Made by a program: the position numbers and the translations under genes. 64,000 nucleotides of DNA, taken from the NCBI GenBank assembly GCA_964391195.1, contig CAYMLG010000004.1, positions 100,619-164,618 on the forward strand. The letters are read 5' to 3'. This stretch comes from JAAYXE01 sp964391195 (GTDB taxonomy: Bacteria; Chloroflexota; Anaerolineae; Anaerolineales; UBA4823). Positions 39,893 through 47,261 of the stretch are shown here, piece after piece; the first letter of the stretch is position 1, and each line of letters starts with the position of its first letter. The notes beneath the pieces were generated by a model, which saw only the letters and a list, made by a program, of their open reading frames with translations, searched no databases and was not told where the DNA came from.

Positions 39893-42496
39893 TTAGGGGA
39901 AGCCGAACTGGACCGGTTGGGGCAGTTCGAACCCCGCGGCGGCTGTGTGCCAGATGCCATCCAGGGCCGCTTCCTGGAGTTCGCCCCGTGAGGTGTAATA
40001 GGCCTGGTAGAGAGGCAGGATGCCCTCCTCGCCGCCACAGCGGGCCAGGTAGCGGGCCGCGGCTAACTGCTGGGTTTCGTCGCCTTCCCGCAGCGCGAGC
40101 AAGAGCAGGTCCATCGCCGGTTTGCCGGGCAGCACCCCCATCCCCTGTTTGGCGGCATAGGCGATCAGCCAGGGGGTATCGTGCAGGGCAACCACCGGGG
40201 CGGGGATGCGCGGATCGGGCCGGGAGAACTCTTCCAGCGCCTCGGTCGCCGCGTTTTGCACCACCCACTGTTCATCTTCAACCTGCAGCTTTTGGAGCAA
40301 TTCGATCACCCAGGGCTGGCGCAGGCGGCGCAGCCCGTAGACCGCAGCCCGCCGTACGGCGACGTCGCTGAGCTGGACCCCTTCCTGGAGGATTGCGTGG
40401 CCTTCATCCGCATGCCCGGCGAGCGCTTCGGCGGCATAGCGGCGCAGCGACTCGTCGCCGTGCAGCAGCGCGCTGGCCAGCATCTCCAGGGCCTGCTCGC
40501 TGCCGATTTTCGACAGAGCCAGGCACACCGCCCGGCGCACGTTGGGAGCCGGGTCCATCATCAGGGAGGCGAGCGTGTTCACCGAGCGGCTGTCGCCGAG
40601 CAGCCCACAGGCCAGCGCAGCCAGGCGGCGCAGGTATTCGTCCGCCGCGTTGAGCATCTGGCGGAACAACGGGCTGAGCCCGGGGGTTTTCGACAGCACG
40701 GCGGCGATCATTAACCGGGCCCGCAGCCCGTAGCCCAGGCGTTCGTTCTGCAGGGTCTCGATCACCTGGCGCATCACCTGCGACCGCCAGGCGATATCCT
40801 CGGGCGCCTGGTTGAGCCAGCGGGCGGCTTGCAGCAGGCCGGTCAGCAGCGGGTCTTCCTGGGGCCCTTCGAGCAGGGTGGGCACCCATGAAGCGGAAGA
40901 TGCATCCTGGGCGGCATAGCGCAGCGTCTCCAGCTTGCCGGTCCAGTTGGGCTGGTTCAGCAGCCGCCTCTCATCGCCCTGTTGGAGCAGGTGGCAGGCA
41001 GCGAGGTAGGCCGCAAGCTGGGCGTGGGCGAAGCCGAGCAGGTCTCCCCGGTAGCGGACGAGCAGGCCCTGCTCCACCAGCGCCTCGATGATGCGCGCCG
41101 GCCGGCTGATTACCGGGGCGGCGGCCTTGTCCGGCTTCTCTCCAGGTACGGGTTCTTCCTCCCCAAAAACAGGCAGCGCTTCTTCCTGGCCGGCGGGGTC
41201 CCCGCTGAGGATCTGTTCCGCTTCTTTGCGGGAGAACACGGCCTGGAGAGACAGAGCTGCTCCGGCGGCCAGCGCCTGCGCGCCCTGCAGCAGCTCGCCC
41301 GCGGCGAAGGACCTGGCCCCAGGGCCGGGCTGCGTCATCCGGCGCAGGTGGGCTTCGATGGCGTTGACCGCACCTGGGCCGAGCGGGTCTCCGGCGTAGA
41401 CCGACCAGATCTTGAGGGTAATCTCCAGGGGCGAGAGTTGGGTCGGGTCGCTCAGCAGCCAGCCACTCAACAGCAGCGGTTCGATCTCCACCGTCTCGAG
41501 GGAAGCGCCCGGTTCAGGCCGGCTGCCGTTCGAACCGGCGCTGCCCAGGATCAGCTGCGGGGCGCCGATAAACCGCTCCCACAGGTCGCTCCATATGTGG
41601 AGTAAAGCCCGCCGTTGCTGGTCATCCCAGGCGGCCATTGCCACCGGGGCAAAACCCAGGGGGACGAGTGGTTGGTAGCCGCTGGCCCCGGCCGCGATCA
41701 CTACCTGGACCTGGGGGTAGCGCTCGCAGATGACCGAAATGTAGTCGGCCACCTCGTTCGCCTGGCCCGGGGGCAGATCGTCCATCCCATCGAGCAGGAT
41801 CAGCGCCCGCCCTTCATCCAGCGTGTGACCGATGAACCCGGGCAGGCGCGGCAGGGTCAGCCGGGAGGCGTGGCGGGAGACGGCCTCGATCAGGGCCGAG
41901 AGCGGCTTTTCGGGATCGACCAGCGGCAGGGGCAGATCGGCGGCGTGCACCAGGAAGGGGACTTTTTCGTCCAACTCCGGGATGCCGGTCTCTTTCCGCA
42001 CGACCTGGACCGCCAGGTGGGAGAGGGCCACCGTCTTGCCGCTCCCCGGAGCGCCGAGCAAAACCAGGCGGCTGCCGCCTTGCAGCGCCTGTGCCAGGCT
42101 GAGCCTGGGCGCTCCGAACTGGCAGGCTAACTCGGGCCAGTCCGGCAGGTAAGGGAAGACCTGTTCGGTGATGTCTTCCAGATACGCCTGGCGCTCCGCA
42201 TCGGCCTGGGGCGGAGGGGCGAGGATCTGAGGCGGGATAAGCAGTTCGTCGAGGGAGAACAGCGGGGCGGCGAGGTGCTGGCGCTGGGCCAGGCGCACGG
42301 TCTCATTGCCGTGACGGACCTCCACCGAATCCATCAATGCTTTGCGGGCGGCCTCGCTGCGCTGGCGCAGCCGCTCCCGCAGGCGGGCGGCGTAGGGGCG
42401 CAGCCGCATCACCAGCCACCAGAGCAGGGTGGCGGCCAAAAAGCCCAGCCAGAAGGAAGGCCGGTCTAGCTCAAAGCTGCGGAGGAAGCGAAGCAT
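39893..42496 (-). CDS. Membrane-anchored NACHT-type NTPase with C-terminal HEAT repeats
   Basis: An 867-residue STAND-class NTPase. One N-terminal membrane helix (FWLGFLAATLLWWLVMRLR, about 15-33) is followed by a basic linker. The NACHT core has Walker A GAPGSGKT at 148-155 and the NACHT Walker B ALILLDGMDDL near 231-241, then AAGASGYQPLVPLGF (sensor 1 region). A helical middle part leads to HEAT/PBS-type repeats from about 630 to 850 (LLGDSRSVNTLASLMMDPAP, NVRRAVCLALSKIGSEQALE, then VRRAAVYGLRRL). NACHT-HEAT proteins are signal-sensing switches; many bacterial ones are defence proteins, but no effector nuclease is seen here. It starts two bases after the zinc-ribbon gene, so the two form an operon. 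Confidence 0.87.
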   Translation of the reverse strand: MLRFLRSFELDRPSFWLGFLAATLLWWLVMRLRPYAARLRERLRQRSEAARKALMDSVEVRHGNETVRLAQRQHLAAPLFSLDELLIPPQILAPPPQADAERQAYLEDITEQVFPYLPDWPELACQFGAPRLSLAQALQGGSRLVLLGAPGSGKTVALSHLAVQVVRKETGIPELDEKVPFLVHAADLPLPLVDPEKPLSALIEAVSRHASRLTLPRLPGFIGHTLDEGRALILLDGMDDLPPGQANEVADYISVICERYPQVQVVIAAGASGYQPLVPLGFAPVAMAAWDDQQRRALLHIWSDLWERFIGAPQLILGSAGSNGSRPEPGASLETVEIEPLLLSGWLLSDPTQLSPLEITLKIWSVYAGDPLGPGAVNAIEAHLRRMTQPGPGARSFAAGELLQGAQALAAGAALSLQAVFSRKEAEQILSGDPAGQEEALPVFGEEEPVPGEKPDKAAAPVISRPARIIEALVEQGLLVRYRGDLLGFAHAQLAAYLAACHLLQQGDERRLLNQPNWTGKLETLRYAAQDASSASWVPTLLEGPQEDPLLTGLLQAARWLNQAPEDIAWRSQVMRQVIETLQNERLGYGLRARLMIAAVLSKTPGLSPLFRQMLNAADEYLRRLAALACGLLGDSRSVNTLASLMMDPAPNVRRAVCLALSKIGSEQALEMLASALLHGDESLRRYAAEALAGHADEGHAILQEGVQLSDVAVRRAAVYGLRRLRQPWVIELLQKLQVEDEQWVVQNAATEALEEFSRPDPRIPAPVVALHDTPWLIAYAAKQGMGVLPGKPAMDLLLLALREGDETQQLAAARYLARCGGEEGILPLYQAYYTSRGELQEAALDGIWHTAAAGFELPQPVQFGFP

Positions 42497-42498
42497 GG

Positions 42499-43200
42499 TT
42501 ATCCGGCGTAGAGAATGCGACTGCAGGTGGCGCAGCGGGTGATCTGGCTGGGAGAGAGGGCGGCGTGAAGCTGGGCGGCGCTGAGCATCGATCCACAGGC
42601 CGAGCAGGATTTGTCGGTGACTTTGGCGACCGCCACACCCCTGCGCTGTTTGCGGAGCTGCTCGTACAGGGCCAAATCCTCGGCCGGGATGCTGCTGGCT
42701 GCAGCCTGGCGCTCGGTTTCGATCCGGGCCTGCTCGTGCTGCAGGTTTTCGCGTTCGGCCACCAGTTGGCGGTGCTTCTGGTCGAATTCCGCCTGGGCGG
42801 TGGCCTGTTCCGCCTCGGCTGCTTCATGGCCCGCTTCCAACTCTTCCACCGCCAGCATATGCTCCAACTGCCGGTCTTCCAACACGGAGCGGAAGCGTTT
42901 GAGCGCGGCCACTTCGCTTTGCAGGTCTTGCAGCTCCTTGGGGTTGCGGACTTTACCGCCGTAGAGCGTCGCCTCGGTCTGCTCGATTTTCATGCGCTGC
43001 TCGTTGACCGCTTGCTCGGCTTGCCGCAAGGCTTTGCGCTCCGTCTCCAGGGCGGCCAGCGCATCCGCGGCTTTCTGCTTTGCCTGGCGCAGCGCTTCAT
43101 CTTCGCACAGCGCGGCCTCGATCTCCGCCAGGCGGCTGCGGATCCGGTCCAGTTGGCTGTCGATTTGCTGCAGGCGATAGAGTTTAAAAGGCTGGCTCAT
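42499..43200 (-). CDS. Coiled-coil protein with C4 zinc ribbon (DUF164/zf-RING_7 type)
   Basis: A 233-residue protein from ATG 43200. Residues about 10-185 are a long coiled coil (YRLQQIDSQLDRIRSRLAEI onward) with the family signature YGGKVRNPKELQDLQSEVAA. The C-terminus is a four-cysteine zinc ribbon: SCSACG, then RCATCSRILY. The family is widespread and is often called a putative nucleic-acid-binding protein, without a proven role. A near-consensus promoter ends so close to the ATG that the transcript would be leaderless or nearly so. It is followed directly by the NACHT-HEAT gene. Confidence 0.9.
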   Translation of the reverse strand: MSQPFKLYRLQQIDSQLDRIRSRLAEIEAALCEDEALRQAKQKAADALAALETERKALRQAEQAVNEQRMKIEQTEATLYGGKVRNPKELQDLQSEVAALKRFRSVLEDRQLEHMLAVEELEAGHEAAEAEQATAQAEFDQKHRQLVAERENLQHEQARIETERQAAASSIPAEDLALYEQLRKQRRGVAVAKVTDKSCSACGSMLSAAQLHAALSPSQITRCATCSRILYAG

Positions 43201-43207
43201 TAAAGAA

Positions 43208-43236
43208 ATTATAGAGGCGGAGCATGAATTGCACAA
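43208..43236 (-). promoter_or_regulatory. Near-consensus promoter giving an almost leaderless transcript
   Basis: On the minus strand, TTGTGC (43236-43231), a 17-base spacer and TATAAT (43213-43208). Transcription should start about 43201, next to the ATG at 43200, and no Shine-Dalgarno site is possible. It drives the zinc-ribbon and NACHT genes. Confidence 0.75.
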
Positions 43237-43356
43237 GAGTAAAGCCCGCTAAGATCGCCATAGATGAGCAATTAATCACACCTTCCTAACGAAGTTGTGA
43301 AGCCCCGAGGGCCGGGGCGCGGGTGCGGCAGACGTCGATAGATTAAAATTGAAGGT

Positions 43357-45045
43357 ATGCATCTTGATGGCATGCCTCCCCTCAACCGGCGTTTTGTGGC
43401 GTTGAATATTTTGCTCCCCGCGGGGGCGGCGCTGGCCCTGGCCTGCCTGCCGTACCTGTACGCGGCCCAGGCTGCGGGGCCAGACCATGTGTTCGCCGGG
43501 TTCTTGCTCAACCCTCAGGACGGAAACAGCTACCTGGCAAAGATGTACCAGGGATGGCAGGGGAGCTGGCGCTTCACCCTGCCCTACACCGCCGAGCCGG
43601 GGGAGGGGGCCTATCTCTTTCTCTTTTACCTCTTCCTGGGACACGTCGCCCGCTGGCTGGGGTTAGGGCTGCCGCCGGTTTTCCACCTCGCCCGTATGCT
43701 TGGGGCGGCTGCGCTGTACCTCGCCCTGTTCCGCTTCCTGCGGCGGCTGCTCCCCGCCCCACAGCCGCTGGAGCTGGCCTTTTTCCTCTGCGCCCTCGGC
43801 TCGGGCATGGGTTGGCTGGCGGTGCTGTGGGCAGGATTCACCGCCGACTTCTGGGTGGTGGAGGGCTATCCCTTCCTTTCCGCTTTTGCCACGCCGCACT
43901 TCGCCTGGGGGCTGGCCCTGCTGCTGTGGATCCTCACGCCGCCGGCCCGCCCCGCGCAAGATCACTTCGCAGACAGCGGCCGCGGGCCTGGTGACCGGGA
44001 TCGCTCCGCCCAGGACGCCGGCGCTGAAAGACCGACTAAAAGCACCCGCTACCTGGCCGGACTGGCCCTGGCGGCGCTGCTGCTCTCCATCCTCTCCCCC
44101 TTCGGGGTGGTGATCGCCCTGGGCGTGTTGGGGGGCCTGTTCGCCTGGAAGTTCCTCGGCCGCGAACCCGGCGTAGTGAGCGACGCCTGGCGCCTGTTGG
44201 CCGTGCTGCTGGGCGGCCTCCCCTTCTCCGCCTACGACTATTGGGTCTCGCACACCCACCCCGTGCTGGCCGGGTGGCACGCCCAGAACCTGACCCCCTC
44301 GCCGCCGGCCTGGGATGTGGTCCTCTCCCTATCCCCGGCCATCCTGCTGGCCGCGGCCGCGGCGCCCAAATTGCTGAAGAAGCAGGCCGGGGAGACCCGG
44401 ATGCTGCTGGTGTGGGCGGCCTTGGGCCTGGCGCTGATGTACTTCCCCTGGAGCCTGCAGCGGCGGTTCATGATGGGCCTGTACGTCCCGGTCGCCGCCC
44501 TGGGGGCCTTGGGGCTGCACGAGCTGGCGCGAGGCGCTCGTAGGCTGCCCCTGATGGCGATGGCGGTCGTGTTGGCTCTGCCCACGAACCTGGTGCTGCT
44601 GGTGGCGGCTCTATCTGGTATCCAGGCCCATGATCCCCACCTGTATCTGAGCGCGGGCGAAGCCCGGGCCGCGGCCTGGCTGGCGGAGCACACCCCGCCC
44701 CATTCGTTGATTCTGTCCGGCCCGGAGATGGGCCTGTTCATCCCGGCGCTGACCGGGCGGCGGGTGCTGTACGGGCACCCCTTCGAAACGGTGCAGGCCG
44801 AGGCGGAGAAGGCGCAGGTTGAAGCCTTTTTTGCTGCGGGGGAGACGGGCGAAAGCGCGACGGTCTCGACCACCCTCGGACAAGAGGACCCGGCCGCCTG
44901 GCTGGAGCGGCGCGGGGTGGAATATATCTTTTTCGGCCCGCGCGAGCGCCTCCTGGGCGGCCTGCCGCCGGGGCTGAGGTTGGCCCCGGCCTATTCGGCG
45001 GAGGGGGTCACCCTCTACCAGGTGGAACACCACAGGCAGCCATGA
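43357..45045 (+). CDS. Large polytopic membrane protein (glycosyltransferase C-like or YfhO-related)
   Basis: A 562-residue protein with about 10-12 hydrophobic helices, starting NRRFVALNILLPAGAALALA. An early conserved-looking loop, LNPQDGNSYLAKMYQGWQGS, precedes the second helix. The soluble C-terminal part (about 430-562) includes EARAAAWLAEHTPPHSLIL, YGHPFETVQAEAEKAQ and EYIFFGPRERLLGG. This resembles the C-terminal domain of membrane glycosyltransferases that use lipid-linked sugars. I cannot place it in a family with certainty. A TAAAAT box at 43344-43349 is a possible -10, giving a very short leader. The stop overlaps the next start by four bases (ATGA), beginning a coupled operon that runs to the DUF58 gene. 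Confidence 0.75.
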   Translation: MHLDGMPPLNRRFVALNILLPAGAALALACLPYLYAAQAAGPDHVFAGFLLNPQDGNSYLAKMYQGWQGSWRFTLPYTAEPGEGAYLFLFYLFLGHVARWLGLGLPPVFHLARMLGAAALYLALFRFLRRLLPAPQPLELAFFLCALGSGMGWLAVLWAGFTADFWVVEGYPFLSAFATPHFAWGLALLLWILTPPARPAQDHFADSGRGPGDRDRSAQDAGAERPTKSTRYLAGLALAALLLSILSPFGVVIALGVLGGLFAWKFLGREPGVVSDAWRLLAVLLGGLPFSAYDYWVSHTHPVLAGWHAQNLTPSPPAWDVVLSLSPAILLAAAAAPKLLKKQAGETRMLLVWAALGLALMYFPWSLQRRFMMGLYVPVAALGALGLHELARGARRLPLMAMAVVLALPTNLVLLVAALSGIQAHDPHLYLSAGEARAAAWLAEHTPPHSLILSGPEMGLFIPALTGRRVLYGHPFETVQAEAEKAQVEAFFAAGETGESATVSTTLGQEDPAAWLERRGVEYIFFGPRERLLGGLPPGLRLAPAYSAEGVTLYQVEHHRQP

Positions 45046-47261
45046 CCGCCCCCACAGCGGCCCATTCTCCCAACACGGCCGGCCGGGAAGTGCGGCGGCT
45101 GCGCCTCGTACCCCGCGCCCGTTCCCTGGGCCGGCTCTGGCCCTTGCTGCTGCCCGCCGTGCTGCTGCTGCCCGGGGCCGGCGGTTTCCCCTACCCTTCG
45201 GCGGAGGCCAGCTTCTCCGACCTGACCATCTCCCATTACCCCAACGCCGTCTTCCTGCGGGAGGAACTCCTGTCGGGCGCGGGCCTGCCGCTCTGGTCGC
45301 CCTTGATTCTGAGCGGAGCGCCGTTCGCCGCCGACCCGCTCTCCGGGCTGTGGTACCCGCCCGGCTGGCTGGCGCTGCTGCTGCCCCTGCCGCTGGGCTT
45401 CAACCTGCTGGTGCTGCTGCACTTACTGTTGGGCGGCCTGGCGCTGTACGCCCTGCTGCGCCGCGAAGGCCTGGGCCACCCGGCGGCGCTGTTGGGCGGG
45501 ATGGCCTTCGCCGCCTTGCCCAAGCTGTTTGCCCATTATGGCGCCGGGCACCTGACCCTGCTGTACGCCGTGCCGTGGACGCCGGTGCTGCTGCTGGCCG
45601 CCCGAGGCGAGCCGCATCACCCCTCCAAGGTGATGCGGCAGCCCGGCCTGGTCCTGGCGCTCATCTTCCTGGCCGACCCCCGCTGGGCGGTGTACGCCGG
45701 GCTGCTGTGGGTCGCCTATGCCTGGCGCGGCCGCCGCGGCTTGGGGCCTGCGGCCTGGGCCCTGCGCCAGGCGCCTCAGTTGGCCCTGGCCTTCCTGCTC
45801 TCCGCCCCGCTGAGCCTGCCCCTGCTGGAATTCACCCGCCTGAGCACCCGCGGCGAGATGGGGATCGCAGACCTGACCCGCTATTCCCTGGAGCCGGCCG
45901 GCCTGCTGGGGCTGCTCTTCCCCGCTTTGGGGGGCTTCCACGAGCGCCAGCTCTATCCCGGCGCGGCGATTGCCCTGCTGGTAATGATTTGCGCACTGCT
46001 CCCCACCTCGCGGCGGCCGGGCCGGTTCTGGCTGATCGCCGGGCTGGCCGGGCTGGCCCTGGCCCTGGGCGAATACCTGCCCGGCTACACCTGGCTGGCG
46101 CGCCTGCCCGGCCTGAACCTGCTGCGCGTGCCCGGGCGGGCGCTGTTCATCAGCGGGTTGAGTTTCGCCGCCTGCGCCGCCTTCGCCCTGGACGCGCTGC
46201 TCAAGGGGGCCCCGGCTGAACTCGCCTCTGTGCTGCGCCGGGCGCGCCTGGCGGCGGTGGCCCTGGCCGGGCTGTCCGCCCTGCTGGCGCTGGGCGCCTG
46301 GGCCGCGACCGGAGCTCCGGCCCCCGGCTTCCTGTGGGGCGCGGGGATGGTAGTGCTGGCCGCCGGCTGGCTGCTGGCCTATCTGGCCGGGCGCCTCCCG
46401 GGCCGGGTGTGGCTGGCGGGGGTCTTCCTGCTCGTCGCCGCGGACCTGGTCCGGGTGGATGTTACGCTGTTCGCCTCGCGCCCATCCGATGAGGTGCTGG
46501 CCGAGGCACGGCCCGTCCTCGACTGGCTGCAGGAGCAGGAGCCCGGGGATGCGCGGGGCCGCTTCCGCATCTATTCCCCCTCGTACAGCCTGCCGCAGCA
46601 CACCGCGGCCCTGACCGGGCTGGAACTGGCGGATGGGGTCAACCCGCTGCAGCTCGCAGCCTATGCTTCCTTCATGGACGGGGCGACCGGCGCGCCGCGC
46701 TCTGGTTACAGCGAAACCCTGCCGCCCTTCCCCACCGGCAGCCCGCTGACCGACAACCTCGCCGCCCGGCCCGACCCTGCCCGCCTGGGGCTGCTGAATG
46801 TGGCTTATGTGGCCGCTGCCTTCGATCTGGAACACCCCGACCTGGAACTGCTCGAACAGGCCGGAGACACCCGCATCTATGCCAACCGCCTGAGCCGCCC
46901 CCGCGCCTGGTGGGAGCCAGCCGGGGGAGGGGCGTACTTCCCGGCGGAGATCCGCGAATGGCGGCCGAACCGGATCGTGGCGCTCGTCCCGGGGGCGGCG
47001 GAACCCGGCCGGTTGGTGTTGGCTGAGATCTATTACCCGGGGTGGGCGGCGACGGTGGATGGCCAGCCGGCCGAGATCCAACCGGCGGTGGGCCTGCTGC
47101 GCAGCGTGCAGGTGGAGCCCGGGGCGCACGAGGTGGTGTTCACCTTCCGCCCGTTGAGCCTCTATGCCGGGCTGCTGCTCTGCCTCACCGGCTGCGCCTG
47201 GCTGCTCTTTACATGGCTGCGGGCGAAAAAGCCGCTCACCGGAGGCAGGGCAGATGGCTGA
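45042..47261 (+). CDS. YfhO-like polytopic membrane protein
   Basis: A 739-residue protein of the YfhO type: about 12 helices in the first 470 residues with a large loop, then an extracytoplasmic C-terminal domain. The order is a first helix (LWPLLLPAVLLLPGAGG), the conserved loop HYPNAVFLREELLSGAGLPL with the short run LWSPLILSGAPF, and many Leu/Ala helices. Near the end comes VLAEIYYPGWAATVDGQPAE, the typical YfhO closing motif, followed by a final helix. Bacillus YfhO is involved in lipoteichoic acid glycosylation; a lipid-linked sugar transferase or flippase role is likely but unproven. Start and stop both overlap neighbouring genes. Confidence 0.82.
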   Translation: MTAPTAAHSPNTAGREVRRLRLVPRARSLGRLWPLLLPAVLLLPGAGGFPYPSAEASFSDLTISHYPNAVFLREELLSGAGLPLWSPLILSGAPFAADPLSGLWYPPGWLALLLPLPLGFNLLVLLHLLLGGLALYALLRREGLGHPAALLGGMAFAALPKLFAHYGAGHLTLLYAVPWTPVLLLAARGEPHHPSKVMRQPGLVLALIFLADPRWAVYAGLLWVAYAWRGRRGLGPAAWALRQAPQLALAFLLSAPLSLPLLEFTRLSTRGEMGIADLTRYSLEPAGLLGLLFPALGGFHERQLYPGAAIALLVMICALLPTSRRPGRFWLIAGLAGLALALGEYLPGYTWLARLPGLNLLRVPGRALFISGLSFAACAAFALDALLKGAPAELASVLRRARLAAVALAGLSALLALGAWAATGAPAPGFLWGAGMVVLAAGWLLAYLAGRLPGRVWLAGVFLLVAADLVRVDVTLFASRPSDEVLAEARPVLDWLQEQEPGDARGRFRIYSPSYSLPQHTAALTGLELADGVNPLQLAAYASFMDGATGAPRSGYSETLPPFPTGSPLTDNLAARPDPARLGLLNVAYVAAAFDLEHPDLELLEQAGDTRIYANRLSRPRAWWEPAGGGAYFPAEIREWRPNRIVALVPGAAEPGRLVLAEIYYPGWAATVDGQPAEIQPAVGLLRSVQVEPGAHEVVFTFRPLSLYAGLLLCLTGCAWLLFTWLRAKKPLTGGRADG

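Noticed and set aside
39893..42496. The NACHT-HEAT gene as a confirmed anti-phage system
   Set aside because: No nuclease or other effector domain and no known defence neighbours are visible, so only a possible role is reported.
45423..47129. Long minus-strand open frame opposite the YfhO-like gene
   Set aside because: Low-complexity Gln/Gly/Arg translation; the plus-strand membrane protein has the YfhO closing motif and coupled starts.
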